Assembly: GCA_964035545.1 (NCBI GenBank)
Contig: OZ037765.1
Span: forward strand, 6,646,698 to 6,710,697
Origin: Bugula neritina
Lineage: Eukaryota > Bryozoa > Gymnolaemata > Cheilostomatida > Bugulidae
Length of the DNA: 64,000 nt
Reading direction: 5' to 3'
Position 1 is the first letter of the stretch; each line of letters begins with the position of its first letter. Shown piece by piece: positions 51,095 through 63,852 of the stretch. The notes beneath the pieces were generated by a model, which searched no databases, was not told the origin of the DNA, and saw only the letters and a program-made list of their open reading frames with translations. The translations under genes were made by a program, and so were the position numbers.

Positions 51095-51100
51095 ATTTAC

Positions 51101-54100
51101 TACACTAAGAGCTTAGCTATAATTACAATATTTGAGGCATTAGAAAGCTACGCAAGGAGCTTAGCTATAATTACAGCATTTACAGTATTTACAAAGTTAC
51201 GCTAAGTCCATTATAATAGTGACGCGATATAATTACTAGAGCGTTAAAATCTATTACAGTATTACCATTAGACTTAGTCCTTAGATTTACTAATTTGCTG
51301 TTAATCATTAAATGCAATGTATTATTGTAAATGTATAGCGATTACATTTTTATTTACTATAACCACATGCTATTTAAATTATAAACTAAAACTTAAAAGT
51401 TGAAACAAAGTGACCGTGTACTTGTAGATACCTTAAACTACAAAATCGAGTAAATAACCGGGTCTAATTACTAACTAGATTAATTAGTATAAGTAGTACT
51501 GATGAGTAAATGTAATGACTAAAAGTAAAATTTAAAATTCTAAACCCAAACACTTAAGTTTTAGTAACTTTCACTATATCATAATCATAATGACTAATGT
51601 TATCACTACCAGTACAACTAGTACTAGTAGTAGTACAAGTACAAGGCTAGTACAACAAGTTGAAGTAAAACCAGAACTATTAGTATTACTAAGTCTAATA
51701 CTAATGCTATTGTATTGGTATTACTAAAAGTAAAAGTAAAAATTAAAAGTAAAAGTAAATCTAAGAGTAAAAGTTGTTGCCTAGGCTAATGCCTATTTAC
51801 TAATTTAGTATTTTAGTTTCTAAGAACAGTGAGTATCAATTTGCTTAGCAGTCGTAAACGTATTGGCTAAGAATGTGAATAGTGTGTGAAACAGCTTTGT
51901 TTCTCCATAGGCGTGAGCACCCTACAGCTCTGGTCACTAACATTTAATTATAATTATTATTCTGACAAGTATGAACCACTGAGCTGGAATAGATTGAGTT
52001 ATTGAGTTCATTGGTATGAACTATGAAGTTAAGTCGAAGTTTCACTTTGAGAAAATTGCCTGTTGCCAACTTTTAATTTCATACTTGTGCAGAAATACAA
52101 TTAATAGTTGTTATAAATCTTTTAAATATTAAAAATAAATGTGGAACACAGTCAACAAATTGCAACATCAGCTTATATTTTTGACTAATCACTGTCGTTA
52201 TTATTTTATCGATACTTTTTTGTTACGTGTTGATAAACGACCGATATTTTAAACATAGCACATTAGGTCTAACTAGTCGCGCGATGATAGGCCTATAAAC
52301 GAATCGTTATTGCTATCCGAATGTTTATTTTTAGAACAGTTCTAGTTGCTTGGCATTTAAAAAACGGAGTTGCTCATTCAGTCTCGAGCAAAACTCACAG
52401 TTGGCGAGTCGCCATCCGGTCGGTCAAAGTAAGAAATAAAATATTACTTAACGGTACGGCTCTAATTTATTAAACTTGTATAATCATTATGATGATCATT
52501 TATCAGTATAATAATGGTCTCAAGGTTTTACTTAGTACCGGTGATGGTAATTCTAATTGTGCTCATAAACTATCACTATCACTATGCGTATACTAATGCT
52601 AATAGTAATAGTTATAGTAATACTTACTCGTAGCTTTAGAGTTACTGTTAGTGTTAGTTGAACCTGAACTTGAAGTTTTACTTTAACTTTTAGCTTAACA
52701 ATGTCATTGTCAATATGAATATCAATATTAATAATAACTATAAGTATAACATAAACTTTAATAACTATAAGATTAAGTGTAACTTATTAAGTTTAAGCCC
52801 AAGTCTAACACTAGTTACTAACAGTAACATTAACATTAACAGACAACAGTAACTCGGTTACTGAGTTAGTGTTACACTTACACTAACTTACTGTTACTGT
52901 TAGTGTTGAAGTTAAACTGGGTGCAGGTTATTTCGCACACAAGTCTTTTTGTAACCACTTTTTCAGGTCGTTTCGTAGACATCAATATGAATATGATTAT
53001 AAATGAACTAAAATACAAATTTGTTGATATTTATTGTTTGGGGTTAATTCATTATTCATTTTGTGTACAGCAGTTTCACTGAGTTTGTGTACGAAAAGAC
53101 AGGAACTCTTATTAATATTATCACTGCCATATAATATTTGCTTATAGTTTTGTTGTGATGAGTATAATAGTAATTGTAATGACTAATAATAATTATCATT
53201 ATGATCATAGATGAAATTGATTGTGTCTTCAAGTCTATGATTATTCGATTCTGCTTGTAATCCCGATGTGTTATAATGGTTATGACAATCATTCTCATAG
53301 TTTCTAACAGTAACTGTCACCTCTCATGGCTGCCCTCATGGCTCATGCCGTCACTCTGTCTCGCAGCCATAGACTTATAGGCAGTGTTACACTTGCTGAT
53401 TCTTGTACTGTATTTCACTATTACCAGATTACTGAATGAGTTTTAAAAGGACTTTATGATGCTGTTTGCGACTTGCATATTTTTATTTTCTTAGTTGGGG
53501 TTTATTTTTAGGAATTACAATTAGAAAGATTAATGAACAAAATAATAATGAAAATTTTGGTCTGATGTTTTGTAAGCCTGCTTTTAAATAGAACTGTAGG
53601 CTATTTCAGTTTCTAGACTAGTGACCTTACAGTAACACTGAGAGTTAGTCTACAGCCAGGATAATGACCCAACCTTATTGTTAAATTCTGACATCAGCTC
53701 ATTTAATTTACAAAGCTGCTGCTCTTGGTGGTGCTACTAGTAACTGAGGCTTTAGTTTTTATTAGACAAGTGTGCTGCCTTCTGCTTCTAGAACTACCAA
53801 ATTACGTATTCATATAATTTATATTAATCTATTGAAGTAATTCTTATAAATTAATATTTGTAAACTTTGCTGACTTTCCAGTAAAGTTTTTGTTGGGGAA
53901 TTACATGGCTATATACCTACACTAATACAGTAATTTTAATTTCAAATAATGAACTATATGAACAGATCTGGAGTTGTGACATCTTTGCACTGTATATCAG
54001 TGATTTTTGTAGGAAATTGATGCAATAAAATATTTTTTGTTTGTAATGGCCGACTATAAAACCCCAATAGCAATAGCAAAACCTGTATGCATAATAAATC

Positions 54101-54827
54101 ACTTTCTTAATAAAAGTAATATTATGCAGTTGTGAAGCGTGCAAGTCAGTACAGTACAATATAGTACAATGTGTATAATGTCAGTTGTCAAAAAAGTTAC
54201 CAATCTAATCATGCTAAGCTTAAAAATTTGAATTTAGTTTGTATTATGAAATAAAATTTGGAGGCCTAACAGTTTGCTAGAATTAGAACAGCACTCCTGA
54301 CATATTGAGGGCAGTGCTTTTGTCCAAAGTCTCGTACATGTCAATGTCATTTCCAGGCACCCCAGCAGAAAAAGAGTTGTCTATTGACTAGTTATTGAGT
54401 GTGATTGGAGCTTTAGCAGTGTTATTTTAGATCAAGTATTGATAATGTTCGTTTTTTTCTTGCCCACCATGTCCTATGACTAATATACCCTCCAAGATAT
54501 TCTCAATTTATTCAAATTTATGCAATGTGCAGTGAGACTTAAAAGTGCAATATAACACATAACCTGTCATGACTACCAAGTGTGCATGAATATAAAGCGT
54601 GATCTCACTACTCATTATTCACGCGTGCCCTAGTATAACATAAGCTGATGTGCATGCATCTCATGCCATTATTTAACCAGTGTTTAGCCCACTCCTGCGC
54701 AGTGCTTTGTTGAACGGTATTTCATCAACATTGCGAGTGGGCTCACTGGTTACTATCAACTCGCACACCTATGCGAAGCAACCATTAATAGAGTTCAACC
54801 ACACCTGTACTGAAGTGAATGTTTTAG
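51101..54827. other. Right part of the FDPS-HMGCR spacer
   Basis: No gene seen. The start is AT-rich, then ACT/AGT-type repeats (51590-51780) and GTTA/TAAC-type self-complementary repeats (52560-52920). Near 52800-52910, tracts such as AACAGTAACTCGG and CTTACTGTTACTGTT are mutually complementary. The HMGCR promoter and leader exon are expected here, but no element can be named with confidence. Confidence 0.55.
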
Positions 54828-54837
54828 GATTAGCAAA

Positions 54838-57800
54838 ATGCCGTTCACAAACATTTTCCGAGCTCATGGTCAGTTTTGCGCATCACATCCATGGGAGGTG
54901 ATAGTTGCCACAGTTACTATTACGATGTGCATGATGTCCTTCAGCATGCTCACTGGAGACCCCCAACTCTGTGGGTGGAACTACAAATGTGAAAATTTGG
55001 AGGTAGGTAACAAAGAGAATAGATGTGCGAGATTTTAATTATAGACATCAGCATGTACTAGCATATGACTGGGGTTTTCTCCTTATTCAACTGATTTCTA
55101 GTTGCATACTATAATGGCATTTTATAATAATAAATCTCTTTGATTGTGTATGATTGTCAATTACCCAATACTGAGCTTACCTGAATTTCTTAGCATATAA
55201 TTCCAAATCTATATGACTTTATTCTCTGTAGTGTTCTGCCTTTTTTGAACCCGGATATCTAATTATTTTTGTTGCACATTTTAGGCGGATGTTAAAAGCT
55301 CAGATATATTAATACTGACAATTACCAAGTGTTTAGCAGTAGTGTACGTGTATCTCCAATTCAAATCTCTTCGGAGAATTGGCTCCAAGTATTTGCTAGG
55401 TATGTACCTAAAGTTTCCTGTTTCTCCCAGTAAAATATAACAGTTTGTGTTCTTATGTTGGTCTTACCCTTTGGGCAATTTATTCCCTTCTGTATGGTAT
55501 TTAGATCAGGACGGACTAGTTTCTAGTTTCGTTTATATAGCATTGAACTCTGCAGAAATATTTTGGCTATATCTCAAGTACAACTTTAGAGCTGATGTTT
55601 AGTGCATTTTTGCACTCAATTAATCTTCACTTAATCAGCTTGAGCAACCTGGTTTGGATTTTGCTGTCTGGTAGAGAAGATAGTTAGCAAAAACTATTGA
55701 GTTGTGTTAATTTTCCTTTGTTAAATATTGCAATAGACTCTTGATATTTGTAGCAGTGTGCTAAGTATATATTTTATGTGTTGAAATCATTCTAGTGACT
55801 AATAATCTGTATATTGCAGCAGCTAAGAATATCATATCATAAAAGTCAATAGTAATCAGTATTTATTCTCTGAGGCCTAACATCACTGAACTGAAAGCAA
55901 CATCATCAGTCTGTGAACTTAACTGAAATGTGCACACAGCATTTATTACAAGACTCAGTTGCATGATGCACAACTCCCAAATGTATTTAATTGGCTAAGA
56001 TATTACTAATATTACTGTATTAGCTAAGATATTACTTGATATTTTACTACTGAATGAATGTTTCTAGTCAGTAGTCAGCCCTGCATTACTGGCTATGACT
56101 TGTTACATTGTATTGATTTAACTAAACCATGTTTAGAATAGGAAGTCATGTTTTCCTCATCTTATTCTCTGCTTGATAGTGACTCACAAAATTTCCTTAG
56201 ATTTTTCAGTTAGACTTTGGACTATGGAATAGCACAGTATTTTGACAATATGGTACATTAGCCAGTTTCAAAGGTTTTCCCAACACTTATTGCAATACTG
56301 TAGAAATACTTATACTTGCTATAATTAGAATTGGACATGTTTTGTAGGTCTGGCTGGACTATTTACAGTGTTCTCCAGCTTTGTGTTTAGCACTGCTGTG
56401 GTTAACCTGGCAGGCAGTGACCTCACTGGTCTCAAGTAAGTCTCTGAGCTAACTTAGTCCATGTACCCTTCCTAAAACCTTCTAAATACAGTGTATGTGG
56501 TCCTCAGGCTACATTCTTATGATACTTATGATACTAGATCAGTGGTTCCCAGCATTTTCCAGCTTTTCATTCTTCTCACTGATTTAAGTATTTTTTTCTT
56601 AACCTATGCCTTGTTTTCTAACATTAAATTATATTGTATAGTAAACCACAATCGGTCATTAATTAGAAGTTGATAAATGCTACAAATTTCTCTCAAGTGC
56701 CCCAAAGTTTATACTGAAATCAGCTCACCAAGTTACGGATATGGAAGCAGCATATGCTCTGTTCTGTTTCAGTGAGGCTCTGCCATTCTTCCTTCTTCTG
56801 GTTGATCTCTCTAAGGCCTGCGCCTTGGCCCGGTTTGCTCTCAGCGCCAAGGACCAGAATGAAGTGCGAGATAATATAGCTAAGGGGATGGCAGTGCTCG
56901 GCCCCACAATGACTTTGGATGCCCTGGTAGAATCTCTGGCTATTGGTGTTGGAATGCTCTCTGGTAAGCAATGCTACTTGACTTTTGTTCCTGGTGTTCC
57001 CCTTCGGCTCATGTGCTATATGTCTTTATATTCTATCGGCATAATCTGTAATGTTCAATTATTCATATGCTTAAGATGTGTATACTTGATGAATTTTATG
57101 TCCGTTCTAGTAAATTCTGTCATTGGTTTTATGAGCTTGCAACCATTTGCCTAGCCAGCAGTTTTCTTATGTGTGAAGTTCTAAATGTATAAAATACGAG
57201 TATTTGTAACACAGATGTATTTATATATAGTAGTCATCGTTAAATGATACTAAACCTCTAACATACAAATTTACAGGCCTGAAGCAGTTGGAAACAATGT
57301 GCTGCTTTGGTTGTCTGTCAGTTGTGGCCAACTACTTTGCCTTCATGACGTTCTACCCGGCCTGCTTGTCTCTGATTCTGGAGACTTCTCAGAGTCTGAG
57401 GGAGAAGACCAGCATCTGGCACCTGACCGTCCTCCTGGAGGAAGAGGAGGACAAGAAACCCAACCCTGTCACTCAGAGAGTCAAGATGATTATGGTAATC
57501 TATCTCCTATGCAGTTCGTGTCAGTGTGCATGGATACAGCATGCAATACACAAGTTACTTCAGCTGTTATACACTGCGTTTCCATCATTCACATTGAATG
57601 GAGTTTTAATTTGCCTAATGGAAATGGTTACATCGAAGGGAACCATGAGTTAATGCAAACCACATGCACAAATTAATCATGTAAAAGCAATGATAAAGTG
57701 ATGAGCAATTGTAATGAATGAAATCCATTTATAGTACTCTGTAAAATTGTCTGCAAGTTTAACTATTTTGGGAGATTTTGAAATGTTTGGAGGGAACTCT

Positions 57801-60800
57801 GTAAAAACAATATTTTACTTGTACTATCACAAAGATACTAGGTTATTATATTTTACACAGAAGTAGGGAATAAACACACAAACAAAAAGTAATAGGTTGG
57901 CACTAAAAGTAGGTAAACTATAACAATGAATGCATGACATTAGGTGCAGTAAAACTGTAATTAAGAGTACAATAGGTAACATCCTACTTTACAGCACTAT
58001 AATATGTTTATTAGGTTTGTCTATTATGATATTGAATACAATAGATGCTCATTACATAAAAATTTCCAACCCAAATTTAGTCAAGTGTAAAAGGAACTAA
58101 TCGTTACATTTTTTGTCATATTAGTTATGTAATGTTGAGTTCATACATGTTGCACTGCATTAAACTCCTGAATCACTTATTATACTGGCATCTCTAGAAG
58201 CATATTTGACTCCTTATAATCTTAAACCTTTCCTTTGTAGTCTGCGGGTCTTGTGCTGGTACACGCGCACAGTCGATGGGTACTGAGTCATACTGATGAT
58301 CAATCAGCTGCTGATATGGCATTCAACGAGATGAACGTTAAAGTTACACCCGAGATGCCTCTTTGGCAATTTTATTTGTTGAGGTGTGAATACGTTATAC
58401 TTCTTTACATGTATGATAGAAATGATTAAATTGCTTCATTAAATTACTGTAATGGGCATATTTTGTAATAAATATTCACCATATTGATTGAAAATGTGCA
58501 GTGGGAAAGGAATCTATGCTAATCTCGGCTTTAGTAATTCAAATATTGAAAGTCCTGTTATTGGACGCTATGCATCTTCCGTGTTGATGTTTTTAGTTAC
58601 TGTACAGGAAGTTTAGAGTGTATTCGTGGTACTATCTAAAAAATCATCAAGTTATATGAAATGCCTTGTAGGTTAGCCCATATGAACATTGACTATTCCA
58701 TTACACTGGGCTTAGCCTGTGCTCTCGCCCTAAAGTACACCTTCCTAGACAGTGATCCTGAAGAGCCCGTAGCGACGACCAGCTCGCCTTCCGAGTCTAA
58801 TGCCACGGAGCTTCCTGTTGCAACTGCAGACGCTGTTGCAGACAGCTCTGTCACCACACAAGGTGGGCATCCGTTGTAGCGCTGTCGCATGAATGTGGAT
58901 ACTAGTGACATTTATTGGAGGTTGCTGCCGCTGCTGCCTTCAACTAAGATTATGCCGGGCTCCTGGCGAGATGCTGAGGTCATAGTAACGTCTGCTGCCA
59001 TCTAATCAATGAATCTAACCTCAATTTCCTTCTCTCAATGGGATCTAAAAGTCAATAGTTTGTACTTTGTCTGGAAAGTGTCATAAGCCTTCCAGCTGTT
59101 TCAGTGGCAAAATGTGTGGTTATCGGACATTCTAATACACGTGGAGAAGATTTGATTCAAAAGTGTATAGTTTTGCACATTGAGTGGCAATGCTAAAGTG
59201 CCTTTCATCTTGTGTGTATTTAGTTCAGCCTGAAGTGCCAGTGGCCAGCTTCCAGATAGGTGAGGATTCTGATGAGGATCCAATAGAAAAGGAAGACAAG
59301 GCTGTGCAGACTCTCTCTATAGAAACACTGGGCCCTCTAGACATCAAAGCTGAGCAGCCAGAACTCCGATCTCTAGAGGAGTGTCTGGCTATATTCAAAT
59401 CTGACGTGAGTTCTTAGAATTGTTGGTAATCCCCTGCTATTATCTCGTCTACCCTGTCTATCCTGTATGTATAGAAGAAGTTAGTTAGCGAGTATTTTGT
59501 GTTTCTCTTGATAGTTTTTCCAGTATATTGAGATCTATCCTTTACTGAATGTCTTGAAGCTTTTGGTTTATAGCAATTAATTAAAATACTTCATATTGTC
59601 ACAGCTCTAGTTTTATGTGTATAGTGGGAATACTTCATATTGTCACAGCTCTAGTTTTATGTGTATAGTGGGAATACTTCATATTGTCACAGCTCTAGTT
59701 TTATGTGTATAGTGGGAATACTTCATATTGTCACAGCTCTAGTTTTCTACCTACAGAAAGGCCCAGCAGCTCTTACTGATGCCGAGATATTGACTCTAGT
59801 TCGAAACAAGCATATCCCAGCTTATAAACTGGAGGCAGCGCTAGGTCAGCCTGAGAGAGGTGTGGCTGTGAGGAGACAACTCATACAGAATGACTTGCCC
59901 AGTCACACAGCACTAGAAAATCTACCTCACAAGTATGTTTATATCAATACGATAGTCTGCTGGCTAGATATAGTAATACCATAGAGTAAGGTAACTCCCA
60001 GAACCTATAAGTTTCTATTATCACATAGATTAGATAGAGTAAATCATGCATTCAACAGTCTTGATTTGTGACAGACACTACGACTACTCATTGGTGGACG
60101 GAGCCTGTGCTGAGAATGTGATTGGATACATGCCAGTACCTGTGGGAGTTGCAGGCCCCCTCCTTCTCGATGGTCGTAAATACACAGTTCCCATGGCAAC
60201 TACCGAGGGCTGCCTGATTGCCAGTACTAACAGAGGGTGTCGAGCTATATCCGTATGTATCATATATGTCAATACTTCTAATCTCGTATTTCTTTTCTAT
60301 GTTGAAAACAATTTAGTTTATGCATTTCTGGCATTGCATTAAACTCGGGTTTTGATTTATACAGATGTCAGGCGGTGTATCCAGCTCCATCTCAAGTGAT
60401 GGAATGACCAGAGCTCCTTTAGTCCAACTACCAACCATGCTTCAGGCTAAAGAAGTTCAAGATTTTATAAAAACTTCAGATGGATTTTCCTTACTGAAAG
60501 TCGAGTTTGATTCGACTAGCAGGTAAGTCATTCTGAAATCCTAAAATAAATGGCTAAAAATTGAATATTACTGTTATGTTGAATTTAAAAATAATTAAGA
60601 TAAAAATCACTGCACATGTTTTTAATTTCTAGCGTTTAACCAATCATAATGATGTAGTTTATACGTTGCCAGTCAGTTTACTTGTGAAGAATCTTTTTAC
60701 ACTGTTACAAAATTCACCAGGTCTAGCATATGGTTCTGCATGAACTTAGAGATCGTGTTTACTAATAGGTTTGCCAGACTGGAGTCTATCGACTGCCAAC

Positions 60801-62317
60801 AAAAAGGTCGCCTTCTGTACATCCGATTCAAGTGTCAGACAGGGGATGCTATGGGTATGAATATGGTGTCTAAGGGGTGTGAGAAGGTCTTGAAGAAGTT
60901 GCAGGAGCTGCATGATGACTTAGAAATTCTCTCTCTGTCTGGGAACTACTGTGTAGATAAGAAACCTTCAGCTATCAATTGGTGAGCATTTTATGCTGTC
61001 TGTTTGTCCTCATATGCTGTTTATTAGTCCTTTACATGCTGTCTGTTTGTCCTTTACATGCTGTCTGTTTGTCCTCATACGCTGTCTGTTTGTCCTCATG
61101 TAGGAAGAGTGCATATTATTTTCGCAAAAAGAGCTTCTTAATCAGTGGTTAGGGTGTAATGTTAGTTCATACTAAGCATAGCTATAGTATGTACCAGCAG
61201 GCATTGACTTGAATATAAATGAAATATTGTTCATTACTGTTAATATAGTTAATTATTTTTCAGTTGTCTTCTCTCTGCAGGGATGTTGTGGTAATGTACT
61301 GCTGGGGTGATAAGTTATGTATTAGATGTTGTCTCTGCCTACATGCTTATATATCTCTTGTAGGATTGAAGGCCGAGGCAAGTCAGTGGTATGTGAGGCA
61401 GTTATACCCGCCAGTGTAGTCAAGACAGTACTCAAGACTACAGTCCCCGCTCTCGTTGAGTTGAACTTTAAGAAGAATTTTGTTGGCTCATCAGTAGCTG
61501 GTAGTATTGGAGGAAACAACGCACACGCTGCTAATGTCGTAGCAGCTATATTTATCGCATGCGGACAGGTAACCTCAATCAACTTACATAAACAGTTGAC
61601 ATAACTTTAAATTTAGTCCCTATACCGATTGGCTTCTATATTACAATACTTCACTGTTTCCTAAAATGAATCATTAAAAACATTTTTTGGTGCTAGAATT
61701 GTCTTCAAATAAAAGTCATGTATACTGAGTTTGCATTGTTATGTAATATCTATTCCAGGACGCTGCCCAAGTGGTTGGCAGCTCCAATTGTCTAACTCTG
61801 ATGGAGCCCACCGGACCTACTCACGAAGATCTAATGATTAGTTGCACAATGCCTACAATGGAAGTTGGAACAGTTGGGGGCGGTACAGTTCTCGGCCCGC
61901 AGTCAGCCTGCCTCAGTATGCTAGGAGTCAAGGGTTCTTGTGTGGAAGAACCTGGGCGTAACGCCCAGACTTTGGCTAGAGTTATATGCGCTGCCGTTTT
62001 AGCTGGTGAACTGTCTCTGATGTCAGCCCTGGCAGCAGGTCATCTTGTCAAAAGTCATCTTAGATATAACAGGTTTGTTTTAACTGTGCAGCACGTGCAC
62101 TTAACTCACATATACTCAAGTGATTTTATAAGATGGTTTAGGATTTTTAATTGCTGTTTTTAACCAAGTTAATAGAATAATATCACTACAACTTATCGAT
62201 TAACGTTATTTTTTTTATTTTAGATCAACTTCGAATGCTGCCAATCCGTTTGCCAAGATAGATGCTGTCTCATCACTAGCTAGTAGATCAGGTTCATGCA
62301 TTCACAAAGCCTCGTAG
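54838..62317 (+). CDS. HMGCR: 3-hydroxy-3-methylglutaryl-CoA reductase
   Basis: ER enzyme that reduces HMG-CoA to mevalonate with two NADPH, the committed step of isoprenoid synthesis. Fifteen exons (54838-55002, 55285-55399, 56348-56435, 56773-56963, 57277-57494, 58241-58383, 58672-58862, 59224-59405, 59757-59932, 60075-60252, 60365-60522, 60769-60981, 61364-61568, 61759-62072, 62224-62317) give 876 residues; human has 888. The N-terminal membrane part contains a sterol-sensing domain ([18 protein letters not shown]). The catalytic residues are E534 (MATTEG), K666 (DKKPSAINW), D742 (GQDAAQ) and H841 (LVKSH). S847 (YNRS) aligns with the AMPK-inhibited Ser of mammals. In membrane span 2 the Insig-contact motif reads YVYL (76-79), not YIYF. 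The Lys equivalents K90 and K256 are kept. A 10-nt leader follows a splice acceptor before the start. Confidence 0.97.
59586..59746. repeat. 44-bp tandem repeat before HMGCR exon 9
   Basis: About 3.5-4 copies of a 44-bp unit (TCATATTGTCACAGCTCTAG...) start at 59591, 59635, 59679 and 59723. The last copy runs into the pyrimidine-rich acceptor CTACCTACAG of the exon at 59757. Confidence 0.93.
60999..61105. repeat. About 20-bp intronic repeat in HMGCR
   Basis: Five units of ATGCTGTCTGTTTGTCCT(CAT/TTAC) lie in the intron before the exon at 61364. They begin about 20 bp after the donor of the exon ending at 60981. Confidence 0.85.
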
Positions 62318-62488
62318 ATTGCCAGTAAAATTTTCAGATACAGATATTCAGATGGTCCTCCGTAATATTGTAATGTTTCAAATTCTTACACGGTCTATAT
62401 GTTGCCTGGTCATACCATCTCACCTTCACCTCTTATCACCATTCATGTGAACTTTAAACGAGACTAGTAGATTAATTCAATTTTACTC

Positions 62489-62494
62489 AATAAA
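62489..62494 (+). terminator. HMGCR poly(A) signal
   Basis: AATAAA 172 bp after the HMGCR stop, within AT-rich DNA. No opposing signal is seen near it. Confidence 0.6.
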
Positions 62495-62820
62495 CAAAAC
62501 ATTTTCGTTATTCTTGAATACATCTCATCTAGTAATACGTTATGTTGCTATTACTTCATTATAGTTTTGTCTTTAAAAGCCATTTATATGATACTATATT
62601 TTATATATGTAGGTTCTCAAATTACCAATGTCTTTCAAACAAACTGTCATATATGACTATTTACAACATTTTGTGTCAGTAAAAGTGAAGATTCTAAAGA
62701 CTTTTTTTCATTGTATTGCAATTGATTGAATCACATATTAAGTGTTCAAAATATATTACTTGTTATATCAAACACATTATGAGTATAATCTTGATGAATA
62801 AGGTAAATGTGATGTATAAG
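62495..62820. other. Spacer between HMGCR and SINE copy 4
   Basis: AT-rich DNA with no frame, repeat or signal that can be supported. Confidence 0.5.
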
Positions 62821-63006
62821 AGAGTAGCCATGGTATAGTGGCTACTAAACACGGTCAGTGGTTCGAATCCTAATCAAAGTCATGTGATGTTAGGAAAGGA
62901 ATTCAGCAATAATTGCTCCTTTAGTCCTTTACCACAATATAAAACAAGTCTTTAGTTATAAAAACCATTTCCATCAGGGGTTCTCACAACGATGGTGACT
63001 TTAGAG
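62821..63006 (+). mobile_element. tRNA-derived SINE, copy 4
   Basis: Plus-strand copy between HMGCR and the fucosyltransferase gene. A box near CCATGGTATAGTGGCTACT, B box GGTTCGAATCC, then the shared GATGTTAGGAAAGGAATTCA / AATTGCTCC core and a GGTGACTTTAGAG end. A free-standing tRNA gene is unlikely, because the tRNA-like part continues into the family core. Confidence 0.85.
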
Positions 63007-63186
63007 TAATAATGTTATTAGCTACCAAAACTCTTTCAAAATCGAAGAAAAGGACAACGCTCTGATGCATGTTGATGCTGTATAGGATGTAGTTTGAGGT
63101 ATTGAAATAGCATTCACTTGATGTTTCAGCACCCAACTCATACTTGTGAATTATAATAGAAGCTGGTTTTAAGTCTTAAATAAACT

Positions 63187-63852
63187 TTACGATGCATTAG
63201 GTTTGATTCGTCCACCTTGAGATTTCAACAGAAATCTGTCAACTTCCTCTTCAGTTTGTTTCCAAATTGCACCCCAAGACTTGGTGGAAGGCTTTCTCTT
63301 CAAATTGTTTTCACCTGGAAACTCAGTTGGCCACTCGCAACCATAATGATCTAAATGAGCTTGATACTTGGCTTCTGCAATCAAGAACAATCAGACTCAT
63401 AATTTTCTTAATCAAGAGTGAGTAGTTATCTGCTCAGTTAAAAACCCGATTGTAAATAATGCACCGTAGTACCAAATGCATAATGTAATGAACCTAGCTG
63501 AGACAAAATTGCAAGGGTTGAAATACTGTGTAGCCAATAGTTTCACATACACGTGTTACTTACTATGCTTGTTTATATTGTTCATCATTTCACAGACTAA
63601 GCAGAGATAGATATCTGGAAAATTTGGTTTTATCCTCTCCTGGTTGACTTCTACGTCAAAGTCAGGCTCCCACAACCTCTTTTCTAAAGTTTCTTTAAGA
63701 TATCTATTGGTTACACCTCCTTGCCGTTTAAATTTCCGATATGAATTGTACTCTTGCTCATTTGATGATAGCTTGTTGATGACTGACACAAGTTGCTGAA
63801 TAGATGTATAGTCCACTACATTTATTATTGAATTGTTGTCAGGTGTGAAGTC
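63187..63852 (-). CDS. FUT10/FUT11-like fucosyltransferase, C-terminal part
   Basis: The last two exons (63564-63852 and 63187-63374) join in phase 1 to 158 residues and a stop. The first carries the end of a GT10 fucosyltransferase domain: VVDYTSIQQLVSVINKLSSN, NSYRKFKRQGGVTNRYL and FPDIYLCLVCEMM. The Asp-Tyr, K.GG.TN and CLVCE features point to the FUT10/FUT11 branch, now known as POFUT3/POFUT4 for O-fucosylation of EMI domains in the ER. The tail (YGCEWPTEFPGENNLKRK, TKSWGAIWKQTEEEVDRFL) also resembles that branch. The nucleotide-sugar site lies in exons beyond the right edge of the window. FUT10 and FUT11 cannot be told apart here. Confidence 0.8.

Noticed and set aside
62821-62880. Functional tRNA gene
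   Set aside because: A and B boxes are present, but the tRNA-like part is the head of a SINE and does not close an acceptor stem.
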